A program made the translations under genes and the position numbers. This document shows, piece after piece, positions 26,316 to 34,527 of a DNA stretch of 34,527 nt (positions are counted from its first letter, which is position 1; each line of letters opens with the position of its first letter). The DNA is from a bacterium (GTDB lineage: Bacteria; Patescibacteriota; Saccharimonadia; Saccharimonadales; UBA4665). Where the stretch lies: the NCBI GenBank assembly GCA_010027485.1, contig RGVC01000002.1, forward strand, positions 1 through 34,527, written 5' to 3'. Under the pieces are notes generated by a model. The model made no database searches. It was not told the origin of the DNA and was given only the letters and a program-made list of their open reading frames with translations.

Positions 26316-27782
26316 TTACATGTGGTCAGCTGTGGGCTGTTTTACTGGAGTTGGTTTGATTACAAATAGTGCAATCAAGGAAGCTATGATGCCAAAGCTA
26401 GAGGCGAACAGGAAACCTTTTTGGAAGCCGTGTACAGAGGCGGCGGCCGTTATTTGAGGTGTTACGGTTGTATGCAAGTTGGCTATGTAGCGAGTGGTGC
26501 TAGAAGTAACCAAGCCGGTAAGTATGGCGAGTCCGATGGCGCCGCCGATTTGCTGGGCGGTGGTAAGTAAACCAGATGACAGACCCGACTCTTGCTTGCT
26601 TACACCGCTAGTTGCAGCAATGGTGACACTCACAAAAGTGGCACCCATGCCTAGAGCAAAGACCATCATGCCAGGTGCTACGTTGTGCCAGAAGTCGCCA
26701 TTAACTGGGATATGCGACAACATGAATAAGCCTATGGACACAAATAGTGGAGCTACTACTAAGATTGGTTTGTAGCCAATCTTGGCGATTATGCGTGGCA
26801 CATTAGCAGCCGTTATGCCGATGATTATAGGAATAATCAAGAAGTTTACACCAGTTCTAACAGGCGAATATCCGAGAATTTCTTGCATGTAAAGTGTTAA
26901 GAAAAAGAATACTGAGAATATGCCTGCTGCCAAAATCAGTTGAGCTAAATCTGCTCCAACTAGGTTGCGATTTCGGAAAATTCTAAGTGGCAAAAGTGGG
27001 TGCTTGGCCCGGCTTTCGTTTATTACAAACAGTGTTAGAGAAACAATACTGATTGTGAAATATGTAATAGCGTGGCGTGAAGTCCAGCCGTCTATAGGAG
27101 CTTTGACTAAGCCGTAAACTAACGCCATCAAACCACCAGTTACCAAAAATGCACCTATAGCGTCAAAGTTACGATGCTCTGATTCAGATTCATGCTTAGG
27201 CAATATCCAAAATGCCGTCAGCACAACCAAAACTCCTACCGGAACATTGATAAAGAAGTTCCAGCGCCAGTTAAGGTACTGAGTCAAAATACCACCAAGT
27301 AGCACGCCTACCGCTGCCCCGCCGGCAGCTACTGCGCCCCATACCGATAGTGCGACGTTGCGTTCTTTGCCCTCTTTATAGATGACCAATACAATAGACA
27401 AAGCCGCTGGAGACATAAAAGCACCGGACAACCCCTGTAATATTCTGGCTGTTATGATCATCCCGCCACTTTGCGATAGTCCACTAAGTAGTGAGGCCAA
27501 GGTAAAACCAGTTATACCCAAAATGAATGTTTTGCGCCTGCCAAATAAATCGGCTGTTCTGCCGCCAAGCAGCAAGAAGCCGCCAAAGGCCAATGAATAG
27601 GCAGTTACTATCCACTGCAAGCTAGTATTTGGCATAGAGAATGCCTTTTGAATCGATGGCAACGCAACGTTTACGATTGATACGTCGAGCACCACCATAA
27701 ACTGGGCTAGCGCCAGCAGAATTAATATAAACCAGTGACTCGTGCCACCCTTACCAGAACTTTTTGAATTTTTTTGAGCCAT
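26316..27782 (-). CDS. MFS transporter, DHA2-type (EmrB/QacA-like)
   Basis: QFMVVLDVSIVNVALPSIQKAF, GGRTADLFGRRKTF, about 14 TM. Confidence 0.92.
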   Translation of the reverse strand: MAQKNSKSSGKGGTSHWFILILLALAQFMVVLDVSIVNVALPSIQKAFSMPNTSLQWIVTAYSLAFGGFLLLGGRTADLFGRRKTFILGITGFTLASLLSGLSQSGGMIITARILQGLSGAFMSPAALSIVLVIYKEGKERNVALSVWGAVAAGGAAVGVLLGGILTQYLNWRWNFFINVPVGVLVVLTAFWILPKHESESEHRNFDAIGAFLVTGGLMALVYGLVKAPIDGWTSRHAITYFTISIVSLTLFVINESRAKHPLLPLRIFRNRNLVGADLAQLILAAGIFSVFFFLTLYMQEILGYSPVRTGVNFLIIPIIIGITAANVPRIIAKIGYKPILVVAPLFVSIGLFMLSHIPVNGDFWHNVAPGMMVFALGMGATFVSVTIAATSGVSKQESGLSSGLLTTAQQIGGAIGLAILTGLVTSSTTRYIANLHTTVTPQITAAASVHGFQKGFLFASSFGIIASLIALFVIKPTPVKQPTADHM

Positions 27783-27887
27783 TTCTTGCCTCTCTTGTGT
27801 ATGGAAATATCTTAATGCTAATTGTAAATCAGCAACTTACTCAATCCAAACAAAATACATTTTAACTACAGTGATCTAGGCTGGTTA

Positions 27888-27896
27888 TGTTATGAT
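27888..27896 (+). promoter_or_regulatory. extended -10 (TGTTATGAT) of ychF
   Basis: Located about 26 nt upstream of the ATG. Confidence 0.45.
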
Positions 27897-27922
27897 TAAC
27901 AGATGAAAATTGAGGTTTTTAA

Positions 27923-28999
27923 ATGAGTTTGAGTATTGGAATTGTGGGGCTACCAAATGTTGGCAAGAGCACTTTGTTCAATGCGCTGACCGGCAGTAAT
28001 ATATTGGCGGCTAATTACCCGTTTGCCACCATTGAGCCAAATACCGGGATTGTACCAGTACCAGATGCACGGCTGGCTAAATTAGCTGAAATGTATAGTT
28101 CTCAAAAAGTAGTACCAGCCACTGTGACTTTTGTAGACATTGCCGGATTAGTAGCCGGAGCTAGCGAGGGTGAAGGATTGGGCAATCAGTTCCTAGCACA
28201 CATTCGCTCCACCAGTGCAATTGTGCAGGTAGTCAGAGCTTTTGATGATAGCAATGTAATTCATGTAGACGAAAAACATGATCCAAAAAAAGATATAGAC
28301 GTTATAAACACCGAGCTAGTTTTAGCGGACTTGCAGACAGTTGAAAAACGCCTGCCCCGTATTCAAAAAGAATCACGCGCCAACCCCAAACTGAAGCCTG
28401 TCGTAGACGCCACAGAAAAATTGCACACAATATTAAATAATGGTGAACCAATCTGGCAACACCCTGATATAGACCTGGATTTAGTCAGCGATTTACAGCT
28501 ACTTACCACTAAGCAGATTATATATTTATTCAATCTTGACGAAGCTGGACTGAGTGATCAAGCTAAGCAAAATGAACTACGAAAATTTGTGGCACCAGCG
28601 CAGTGCTTGTTTGTGTGTGCTAAGCTTGAAAACGAGCTAAAGGACCTAGATGAGTCTGATGCTTCGGAGCTTTTAGAGAGCTACGGTCAGCATCAATCTG
28701 GTCTGATGCAGTTAATCCATTCAGCCTATCAAACATTGGGCCTTCAAAGTTATCTAACGGCTGGCGAAAAAGAGGTTCGAGCCTGGACTATTAAGTCTGG
28801 TAGCACTGCCCCGCAAGCTGCTGGTGTAATTCACGGGGATTTTGAGCGAGGCTTTATTGCTGCTGAAATTGTTCGATACCAAGACTTAGTTGAAACCGGA
28901 TCACTAGTAAACGCTAAGTCTGCCGGCAAGGTGCGCACCGAAGGCAAAACTTATGTCATGCAAACAGACGACGTAGTAGAATTTCGCTTTAATGTTTAA
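27923..28999 (+). CDS. ychF: redox-regulated ATPase YchF
   Basis: GIVGLPNVGKSTLFNALT, ANYPFATIEPN, FVDIAGLVAGASEGEGLGNQFLAHIR. Confidence 0.96.
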   Translation: MSLSIGIVGLPNVGKSTLFNALTGSNILAANYPFATIEPNTGIVPVPDARLAKLAEMYSSQKVVPATVTFVDIAGLVAGASEGEGLGNQFLAHIRSTSAIVQVVRAFDDSNVIHVDEKHDPKKDIDVINTELVLADLQTVEKRLPRIQKESRANPKLKPVVDATEKLHTILNNGEPIWQHPDIDLDLVSDLQLLTTKQIIYLFNLDEAGLSDQAKQNELRKFVAPAQCLFVCAKLENELKDLDESDASELLESYGQHQSGLMQLIHSAYQTLGLQSYLTAGEKEVRAWTIKSGSTAPQAAGVIHGDFERGFIAAEIVRYQDLVETGSLVNAKSAGKVRTEGKTYVMQTDDVVEFRFNV

Positions 29000-29892
29000 T
29001 CTATAGCTGGGATTTGGCTATTGCCATTTGGCACTGCTACTTCTATGTGCGGAGCTTTTGGCTTAATAGCCTGAGGTATTTTTGAGTAAGCCATTTTCAA
29101 AGGGTTAACCGAAAACTGGCTACTTTCAGAGTCAACATATTGCAAGCTATCTCCCTGTCCTTCGACACTTGCGACTTGGTTAGTTGGTTTGCCAAAAATT
29201 TCTCTCATGCCTTCGTCGTATAGTTCTTGGTTTAGCTGAAAATTTGCTTCTTGGTATTGCATAGGTTGATTTTCTTCTGGGCTACGCTGCTGATTGATTC
29301 CTTGAGCAAACAAATATTCACTAAGTTCAGGGGAAATTTCTGGTTCAGGTTTTGTTACTTGATTGGGCTGAGATTGGGCTCTTTTAAGATGTTCGCCTAT
29401 CTCTTCTTGCTGTCGGTGCTGAGCTAAAAGGTAGGTTTGCAACTGCTGATTGATTCTTTCTAGGTGCTGTTTTTGGTCGGTTTGAGACTCTGATTGAACC
29501 TTCTTTGAGTCCGCCATACAGTGCTGAACATGAGTTATTAATTTACGTAATTTACGCTGATTCAGACTTGTAAATCGTAGGCTTTTAGATCCAGCCGATA
29601 TGTTTATATAGGCACCGATTATGCGGTGACTGTAGTCTAGCTCGTTTATCATATCGAAACGAAGATCTTCAACAGTTAGATAGTTCAAAGGTTTTTTATC
29701 AATAAGGAGCACGCGCACATTAGTAGCTACTAAGAGCGCAAAACCGCCCTCGTAAATGCCATTAACGCATTCGTAAATTACCTCGTCGGGCAAAATAATG
29801 CTTGGCAATTCGCCAACTTCAGTACGTCCCCAACCATTCTGGTTGAAGCTGATGGCTTTAAGCTGATTTTCGACTGATTCTCTGCTTACCAT
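28996..29892 (-). CDS. bacterial PH-like domain protein with Gln-rich C-terminal half
   Basis: IYEGGFALLVATNVRVLLIDKKPL...LDYSHRIIGAYINISAGSKSLRFTSL; start at ATG 29892 preferred (GGAAGGAAAGG upstream; TACAAT -10 lies inside the longer ORF). Confidence 0.7.
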   Translation of the reverse strand: MVSRESVENQLKAISFNQNGWGRTEVGELPSIILPDEVIYECVNGIYEGGFALLVATNVRVLLIDKKPLNYLTVEDLRFDMINELDYSHRIIGAYINISAGSKSLRFTSLNQRKLRKLITHVQHCMADSKKVQSESQTDQKQHLERINQQLQTYLLAQHRQQEEIGEHLKRAQSQPNQVTKPEPEISPELSEYLFAQGINQQRSPEENQPMQYQEANFQLNQELYDEGMREIFGKPTNQVASVEGQGDSLQYVDSESSQFSVNPLKMAYSKIPQAIKPKAPHIEVAVPNGNSQIPAID

Positions 29893-29968
29893 GATTTTAC
29901 CTTTCCTTCCTTTGTAACTATATTGTAGTAAGTTTTTGAATCCCATGCGGTGAAAATACTCACCAGCT

Positions 29969-29990
29969 GGGTGCGATTTTTATCACACCC
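29969..29990. promoter_or_regulatory. CRP-like operator palindrome 1
   Basis: GGGTGCGATTTTTATCACACCC containing TGCGA-N6-TCACA. Confidence 0.6.
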
Positions 29991-29994
29991 TATC

Positions 29995-30010
29995 TGTTAC
30001 ACAGGTCACA
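29995..30010. promoter_or_regulatory. CRP-like operator palindrome 2
   Basis: TGTTA-CACAGG-TCACA, centre 23 bp from site 1. Confidence 0.5.
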
Positions 30011-30013
30011 AAT

Positions 30014-30042
30014 TTGCAAATTAGAGTTATTTTTATCATAAT
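30014..30042 (+). promoter_or_regulatory. promoter TTGCAA-N17-CATAAT of the Crp/Fnr gene; predicted start at or near the ATG
   Basis: Correctly spaced hexamers; 6 nt between the -10 and the ATG. Confidence 0.5.
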
Positions 30043-30048
30043 AGATGT

Positions 30049-30702
30049 ATGTTGGCGTCAAAAGAACAGATGGCCGAGTTCGTGGGACTGTTCAAGACGT
30101 TAGGGATAAAACAAATATATAGAAAAGGCGATCAAATCATACGCCCCGGCGATATACCGCGCGGGGTTTATTATATTGAAAAAGGCTTAGTTAAGGCTTA
30201 TGACATTACTCGCTACAACGAAGAAAATCTGCTTATTATAAGAAAAGGCGAAGAGGTCTTTCCCCTAATTTGGGCCATGACTGGCCAAGAACGACACGTA
30301 ATATACGAAACTTTAGAAGAAACTATTGTTTATCGTTTAGATCGTAAAGTTTTTCTGAAATTCATAGAAAGCAGTCCTGAAGCCATGGCTCCTCTGCTTG
30401 ATATGACCATTGAAATGTATCGATTGCATAGTGAGAGAATTATTAATTTAGAATATCGTACTGCCCGCGAGAGAATAGTTTCGTTCTTGCTTACAATGAG
30501 CCAACGTTTTGGCAAAAAAACAGCCGAAGGCTTATTAATTAACGTACCGCTTCGGCATCAAGATATAGCCAGCTCGGTAAATGCTACTCGAGAAACTGCT
30601 TCCCGAGAAATGGCTGCCCTAGCCCGAAAAGGTCTGATTGTAAACAAACAATATCAGACAATAATTAAAGATGCTGAGTCACTGAAAAAAATTCTAGACT
30701 GA
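30049..30702 (+). CDS. Crp/Fnr family transcriptional regulator
   Basis: cNMP-binding fold (GDQIIRPGDIPRGVYYIEKGLVKAY) and HTH HQDIASSVNATRETASREMAAL. Confidence 0.9.
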   Translation: MLASKEQMAEFVGLFKTLGIKQIYRKGDQIIRPGDIPRGVYYIEKGLVKAYDITRYNEENLLIIRKGEEVFPLIWAMTGQERHVIYETLEETIVYRLDRKVFLKFIESSPEAMAPLLDMTIEMYRLHSERIINLEYRTARERIVSFLLTMSQRFGKKTAEGLLINVPLRHQDIASSVNATRETASREMAALARKGLIVNKQYQTIIKDAESLKKILD

Positions 30703-31359
30703 TTATTTCCAGTTTAGAATAATTTTTTCGATGGTTTCTAAAACGTCTTTATGTGATGGCATTTTCTTTTGATCGTAGTAGTGATCCGTAGCAATATAAT
30801 CTGATACTACATTCATGCAGTAGAGATCATCAGCCAATACGTGCATTCTATCTACCGCTTTTACGCTAGCGAAAGGCACTGCTACAACCAGGCTTTCAAC
30901 TTTGATTGGTTTTAAAAATTCAGCCGCCAAATCCAGCTGAAAACCATTCTCAAGTCCATCAGAAACAATTATTACATGGTGCCCTCTGAGCAAGCTTTTT
31001 TTAACTGTTCCGTTCATACCGACCAAGCGATTCATGTCGCGCATTTTTGATAGTTTTTCTTGCTCAATTAAATTGAAATAGTCTCGTTTATACTCCTCTA
31101 TTTGCCCACTAGAATATTCACTGTTATATATCATTTCACCGCTCGAAGTAATGCCAGCCAACGCTTTATTTTCGCGCGGTAAAATAATTTCTGACATCAT
31201 CAATAGGTTGACTGAGCAATGCAGTTTAACTGCAATTTGCGAGCCAATGACTACACCACCGTCGTTTAGCGCTAAAACCGCACAGTTTTCGTAGCGGTAC
31301 TTATCATACAGTTGGCTGGCGAGCATACGCCCCGCCTGAACTCTAGAAGCAAAATACAT
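30703..31359 (-). CDS. phosphoribosyltransferase-like protein with degenerate PRPP loop
   Basis: PRT-like fold pattern; VIIVSDGLENGFQLDLA at the PRPP-loop position. Confidence 0.65.
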   Translation of the reverse strand: MYFASRVQAGRMLASQLYDKYRYENCAVLALNDGGVVIGSQIAVKLHCSVNLLMMSEIILPRENKALAGITSSGEMIYNSEYSSGQIEEYKRDYFNLIEQEKLSKMRDMNRLVGMNGTVKKSLLRGHHVIIVSDGLENGFQLDLAAEFLKPIKVESLVVAVPFASVKAVDRMHVLADDLYCMNVVSDYIATDHYYDQKKMPSHKDVLETIEKIILNWK

Positions 31360-31368
31360 ATGCTTAGT

Positions 31369-32088
31369 TTAGCTTATTTTGCTAAGTAAGTAGAAACGTT
31401 CTTGATTACCCTTGGCTCCAGCAACTAATGAATCAGCTTTATTTTTTATGACAAAATACTGCCTTGCCCATAGTTCAAAATCTTTTAAAATTTCTCGACG
31501 AATTTTATCGTTCTTAATGACACCTTTATGCATAATTTGGCTATTTATAGCCTCGAACTGTGGCTTAACCATAGCTACTATCTGAGTATTTTTAGTTGAT
31601 AATTTAGCGACTGCTGGAAGTATGATTCTAAGCGAAATAAACGATACATCTACTACAGTTATGTCCACCGTTTGATCTGTTTGAAAAGTGATTATATCTG
31701 TTTTTTCATGAAGTTCAATTTTGGGGTTATTAATTAAGCTAGGATGCATTTGATCACTGCCGAGCTCTACGGCAATAGACTTTTTAGCACCATTTTGAAG
31801 AGCATAATCTGTAAATCCGCCGGTGCTACTGCCTACGTCTAAAACTACCTTGTCTTTAAAACTAATATTCAAAGCCTTAGCAACTGATGCCAGTTTCAAC
31901 CCAGCACGACTAACATATTGCTCGCTTGCTTCTAGTTTTATTTTGTCTTTGGCTGAAACCAGCGTTCCAGGCTTAGTGACAATTTGTCCGTTAACACTAA
32001 CTTGCCCAAGTTTTATATAGCTCTCGGCTTGAGAGCGCGAATTAACCTGTCCACTGACAGCCAAATATTGATCGAGTCTTGTTTTCAT
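31369..32088 (-). CDS. tlyA: TlyA family RNA methyltransferase (S4 domain + FtsJ-like)
   Basis: S4 domain TRLDQYLAVSGQVNSRSQAESYI; VVLDVGSSTGGFTDYALQNGAKK. Confidence 0.92.
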   Translation of the reverse strand: MKTRLDQYLAVSGQVNSRSQAESYIKLGQVSVNGQIVTKPGTLVSAKDKIKLEASEQYVSRAGLKLASVAKALNISFKDKVVLDVGSSTGGFTDYALQNGAKKSIAVELGSDQMHPSLINNPKIELHEKTDIITFQTDQTVDITVVDVSFISLRIILPAVAKLSTKNTQIVAMVKPQFEAINSQIMHKGVIKNDKIRREILKDFELWARQYFVIKNKADSLVAGAKGNQERFYLLSKIS

Positions 32089-32654
32089 TATTTTTTAACG
32101 CGTTCACGGTAAGCTCCAGTGGAGGTGTCCACCGAAAGTACATCGCCAGTCTTGATAAAAGCTGGGACTTTTATGGTTATACCCGTTTCCAGTGTGGCGT
32201 CTTTGGTAATAGACGAACTGGTGTCGCCCTTAACAGCATCTTCGGCGTAAGTTACTTTTAATGGTACGTTTTTGGGCAGCTCTACGCTAATAGGTTGGTC
32301 GTTGAAAAACTGCAATTGCACATTGTCGCCCTCTTTCATAAACCCTGCACATTCGCCCACCAAATCCGAACTAACTTCGAACTGATGAAAAGTATCTTGA
32401 TTCATGAAGAAATAATTTGTACCGTCGCTGTAGAGGTATTGAACAGCTTGATTAGATACATCTGCACTATCAAGCTGTTCGTTGCCCTTAAAAGTTTTTT
32501 CCAAAACTTTGCCATCGATTAAACTTTTTATTCGAACATTTACAATTGAACCGCCACGACCCATAACCTTTTGGTTATAGTCGACCACGCGAAAAGGCTC
32601 GCCCTCGTATTGGAAAAGGACGCCTTTTTTTAATTCGGTGATACTAAGGCTCAT
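32088..32654 (-). CDS. efp: elongation factor P (Arg at loop tip)
   Basis: EF-P domains; KVMGRGGSIVNVRIKSLIDGKVLEKTFKGNEQL. Confidence 0.92.
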   Translation of the reverse strand: MSLSITELKKGVLFQYEGEPFRVVDYNQKVMGRGGSIVNVRIKSLIDGKVLEKTFKGNEQLDSADVSNQAVQYLYSDGTNYFFMNQDTFHQFEVSSDLVGECAGFMKEGDNVQLQFFNDQPISVELPKNVPLKVTYAEDAVKGDTSSSITKDATLETGITIKVPAFIKTGDVLSVDTSTGAYRERVKK

Positions 32655-32671
32655 TGGTATTTACCTGGGCT

Positions 32672-32875
32672 CTAGTTAGTTGCAACGAAAGGCATGAGTG
32701 CTAAATGTCTAGCACGCTTGATAGCAGTGCTTAGGCGTCTTTGCTGACTTTCGGTTAGACCGGTTTTTTTGCGGCTTTCAATTTGCCCGTATACGTTTAC
32801 GTATCGTTGCAAATTCTTGAAATCCTTGTGGTCAAAATAGGCCACTTCACTTCGATGTTTAAAAATCTTTGCCAT
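32672..32875 (-). CDS. rpsR: 30S ribosomal protein S18
   Basis: YFDHKDFKNLQRYVNVYGQIESRKKTGLTESQQRRLSTAIKRARHLALMPF. Confidence 0.96.
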   Translation of the reverse strand: MAKIFKHRSEVAYFDHKDFKNLQRYVNVYGQIESRKKTGLTESQQRRLSTAIKRARHLALMPFVATN

Positions 32876-32884
32876 ATTTACTCC

Positions 32885-33346
32885 TTAAAATGGTATATCG
32901 TCTAAATTGATTGGTTCATCGCCGATATCTTCTACGACGACGTCATCTTTCTTTGATTTTTTGCTGGCTGGTTTGGAGCTGGAATCGTCTGAGTAATTTT
33001 GAGCATTGTCGTCACTGCGACCGTCTAAGAATGTTACGTCGTTTGCTAAAACTTCCACTTTACTACGCTTTTGACCTTCTTGTTCCCATGCACGTGATTG
33101 TATTCTGCCCTGCACAAGACAACGTCGGCCTTTGCTTAGGTACTGATTTACTCTTTCGGCTAATGGTCCCCAGCAAACTATGTCTACATAGTCTGTGGCT
33201 TCTTGCCATTCACCACCTGAGTCTTTGTAACTGCGATTTAGCGCAATGCTAAAATTAGTTACATTTTGACCATTTGGTGTGTTGCGTAGCTCTGGATCTC
33301 TTGTGAGATTACCCATTAAAGTTACTTGGTTTAAACTGCGTGCCAT
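32885..33346 (-). CDS. ssb: single-stranded DNA-binding protein
   Basis: NQVTLMGNLTRDPELRNTPNGQNVTNFSIALNRSY, C-terminal acidic tip DDIPF. Confidence 0.96.
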   Translation of the reverse strand: MARSLNQVTLMGNLTRDPELRNTPNGQNVTNFSIALNRSYKDSGGEWQEATDYVDIVCWGPLAERVNQYLSKGRRCLVQGRIQSRAWEQEGQKRSKVEVLANDVTFLDGRSDDNAQNYSDDSSSKPASKKSKKDDVVVEDIGDEPINLDDIPF

Positions 33347-33364
33347 ACTGACATCCTCCTTTAT

Positions 33365-33378
33365 AAGACATATGTCTT
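33365..33378. repeat. 14-bp perfect palindrome upstream of ssb
   Basis: AAGACATATGTCTT. Confidence 0.8.
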
Positions 33379-33470
33379 TTAATATTTAGTATTTTTACCC
33401 TACGATGCTCTTCACCTTTGCGTCAAGCATAAAATCAAATTTTTAAGATATTTTTAATGTAGATTAAATT

Positions 33471-33845
33471 CTACTCTTCAGTTTTTTCGGTTTCTTCATC
33501 ACCGCGTTTAGCAGCTTGCTGGGCTTTTTCGGCCTTTGCAGCTTCAGCCTTAGCTATGCGCTTAAGGTCTGGCTTGGTGATCAAGAATCGAATCACTTCG
33601 TCTGTAATGTTGAGTGTGTTTTCCAGCTTTTTAACACCAGATCCTGGCATTTCAGCAGTATAGAAAACATACACAGCATGCTCGTTACCCTTGATTTTGT
33701 AAGCAAGTTTGCGCTTGCCCCAATTGTCGGTAGCTGTAATTTTGCCGCCGTTGTCGGCAACAATTTTAGCTACTTTTTCCTCAGCCTTGCTAAGGTCGAC
33801 TTCTAAATCAGGATGATAGAGAACAGCTAATTCGTACTGATTCAT
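33471..33845 (-). CDS. rpsF: 30S ribosomal protein S6
   Basis: YELAVLYHPDLE...GGKITATDNWGKRKLAYKIKGNEHAVYVFYTAEMPG. Confidence 0.95.
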   Translation of the reverse strand: MNQYELAVLYHPDLEVDLSKAEEKVAKIVADNGGKITATDNWGKRKLAYKIKGNEHAVYVFYTAEMPGSGVKKLENTLNITDEVIRFLITKPDLKRIAKAEAAKAEKAQQAAKRGDEETEKTEE

Positions 33846-33916
33846 ACTTGTCCTTCCTTTGGTTAAAGCCTACGTACCATAAAAGATTGTCGTAAGCAGA
33901 AGTTGATATTAACTTA

Positions 33917-33945
33917 ATTATAACTCATTGACCCCTGTTAGTCAA
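33917..33945 (-). promoter_or_regulatory. sigma70 promoter of the rpsF operon
   Basis: TTGACT-N17-TATAAT on the minus strand. Confidence 0.75.
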
Positions 33946-33949
33946 TTAC

Positions 33950-34527
33950 TTAACGAAGCGGGGCGTCAGGATCGTCTAAATAGTCTTCGTTTTTACCGGC
34001 TGTATCAGATGAACCACCAAATACTTCATCAACTGAATTGACTAGAACCTGTCTTGGTCTAGATCCTTCAGCTTGCCCAATAATACCCTGTTCTTCCATT
34101 TGCTCGATAATCCTAGCTGCCCTACCATAACCTATTCTAAGGCGTCTTTGGAGCAAACTGGTGCTAGCTTTTTTGTTTTCTATAACTACGCCAACAGCGT
34201 CCTTAAACATGCTGTCATCGGCATCATTAGCGCCATAATCGGCCACGATTCCGCCTTTGCCGTTTAGTTGTACTGGCTGAGCAACGACCTCATCGTCGTA
34301 TTGTGGTCCACGCTGCATACGAATGAAGTCTAGCACTTTCTTGGTTTCTTCGTCGCTTATAAATGCTCCTTGTACGCGCTTCGGTTTAGCCATATCAGAA
34401 GTATTAAATAGCATGTCACCCATGCCTAAAAGTTTTTCGGCGCCTGGCTGATCAATAATCGTACGGCTATCAATTTGGCTTTGGGTAGTAAAGGCAATAC
34501 GGCCTGGTACATTGGCCTTGATAAGAC
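33950..34527 (-). CDS. ftsK: DNA translocase FtsK, C-terminal part, truncated by window edge
   Basis: IKANVPGRIAFTTQSQIDSRTIIDQPGAEKLLGMGDMLF plus gamma wHTH domain (STSLLQRRLRIGYGRAARIIEQMEEQGIIG); reading continues to 34527. Confidence 0.95.
   Translation of the reverse strand, partial: LIKANVPGRIAFTTQSQIDSRTIIDQPGAEKLLGMGDMLFNTSDMAKPKRVQGAFISDEETKKVLDFIRMQRGPQYDDEVVAQPVQLNGKGGIVADYGANDADDSMFKDAVGVVIENKKASTSLLQRRLRIGYGRAARIIEQMEEQGIIGQAEGSRPRQVLVNSVDEVFGGSSDTAGKNEDYLDDPDAPLR

Noticed and set aside
1-34527. Alternative genetic code with UGA as Gly (as in Gracilibacteria/Absconditabacteria)
   Set aside because: The Crp/Fnr gene ends plausibly at UGA (30700-30702), and the conserved proteins read correctly with the standard code.
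1-34527. CRISPR array or IS element
   Set aside because: No regularly spaced repeats, transposase ORF or terminal inverted repeats recognised.

Overview
The window looks like a compact, mostly minus-strand bacterial chromosome segment, most likely Candidatus Saccharibacteria / Patescibacteria. That placement is inferred from protein style and gene content only and was not tested by search. Core genes include miaA, thrS, nrdR, ndk, ychF, tlyA, efp, rpsR, ssb, rpsF and the 3' end of ftsK. There are three canonical tRNAs (Thr-CGT, Asp-GTC, Arg-CCT) and one tRNA-Val(GAC)-like gene that lacks a recognisable 5' half. The centre (about 11.4-26.3 kb) is a long type IV pilus locus: a 1016-aa anchored adhesin-like protein, pilM, pilN, pilO, a small TM protein, pilB, pilT, pilC, two pilins, a pilin remnant, pilD and four minor-pilin-like genes. 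Most notable observations: (1) a 144-bp pilin remnant that shares a 35-bp SD/start-codon segment with the neighbouring intact pilin and is fused directly to an alternative C-terminal disulfide-loop module, similar in layout to a silent pilin cassette; (2) a frameshifted minor pilin and a 23-bp tandem duplication that rewrites the C-terminus of the adjacent PilX-like protein; (3) a large pilus-linked surface protein with a SurA/PrsA-like N-terminus; (4) two CRP-like operator palindromes and an apparently leaderless promoter upstream of a Crp/Fnr gene whose recognition helix carries the matching RE..R residues; (5) a NrdR-box-like palindrome overlapping the nrdR start codon; (6) an orphan HExxH metallopeptidase without a signal peptide next to the tRNA-Val remnant; (7) an N-terminally truncated Xer recombinase. 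No CRISPR array, rRNA or IS element was recognised.
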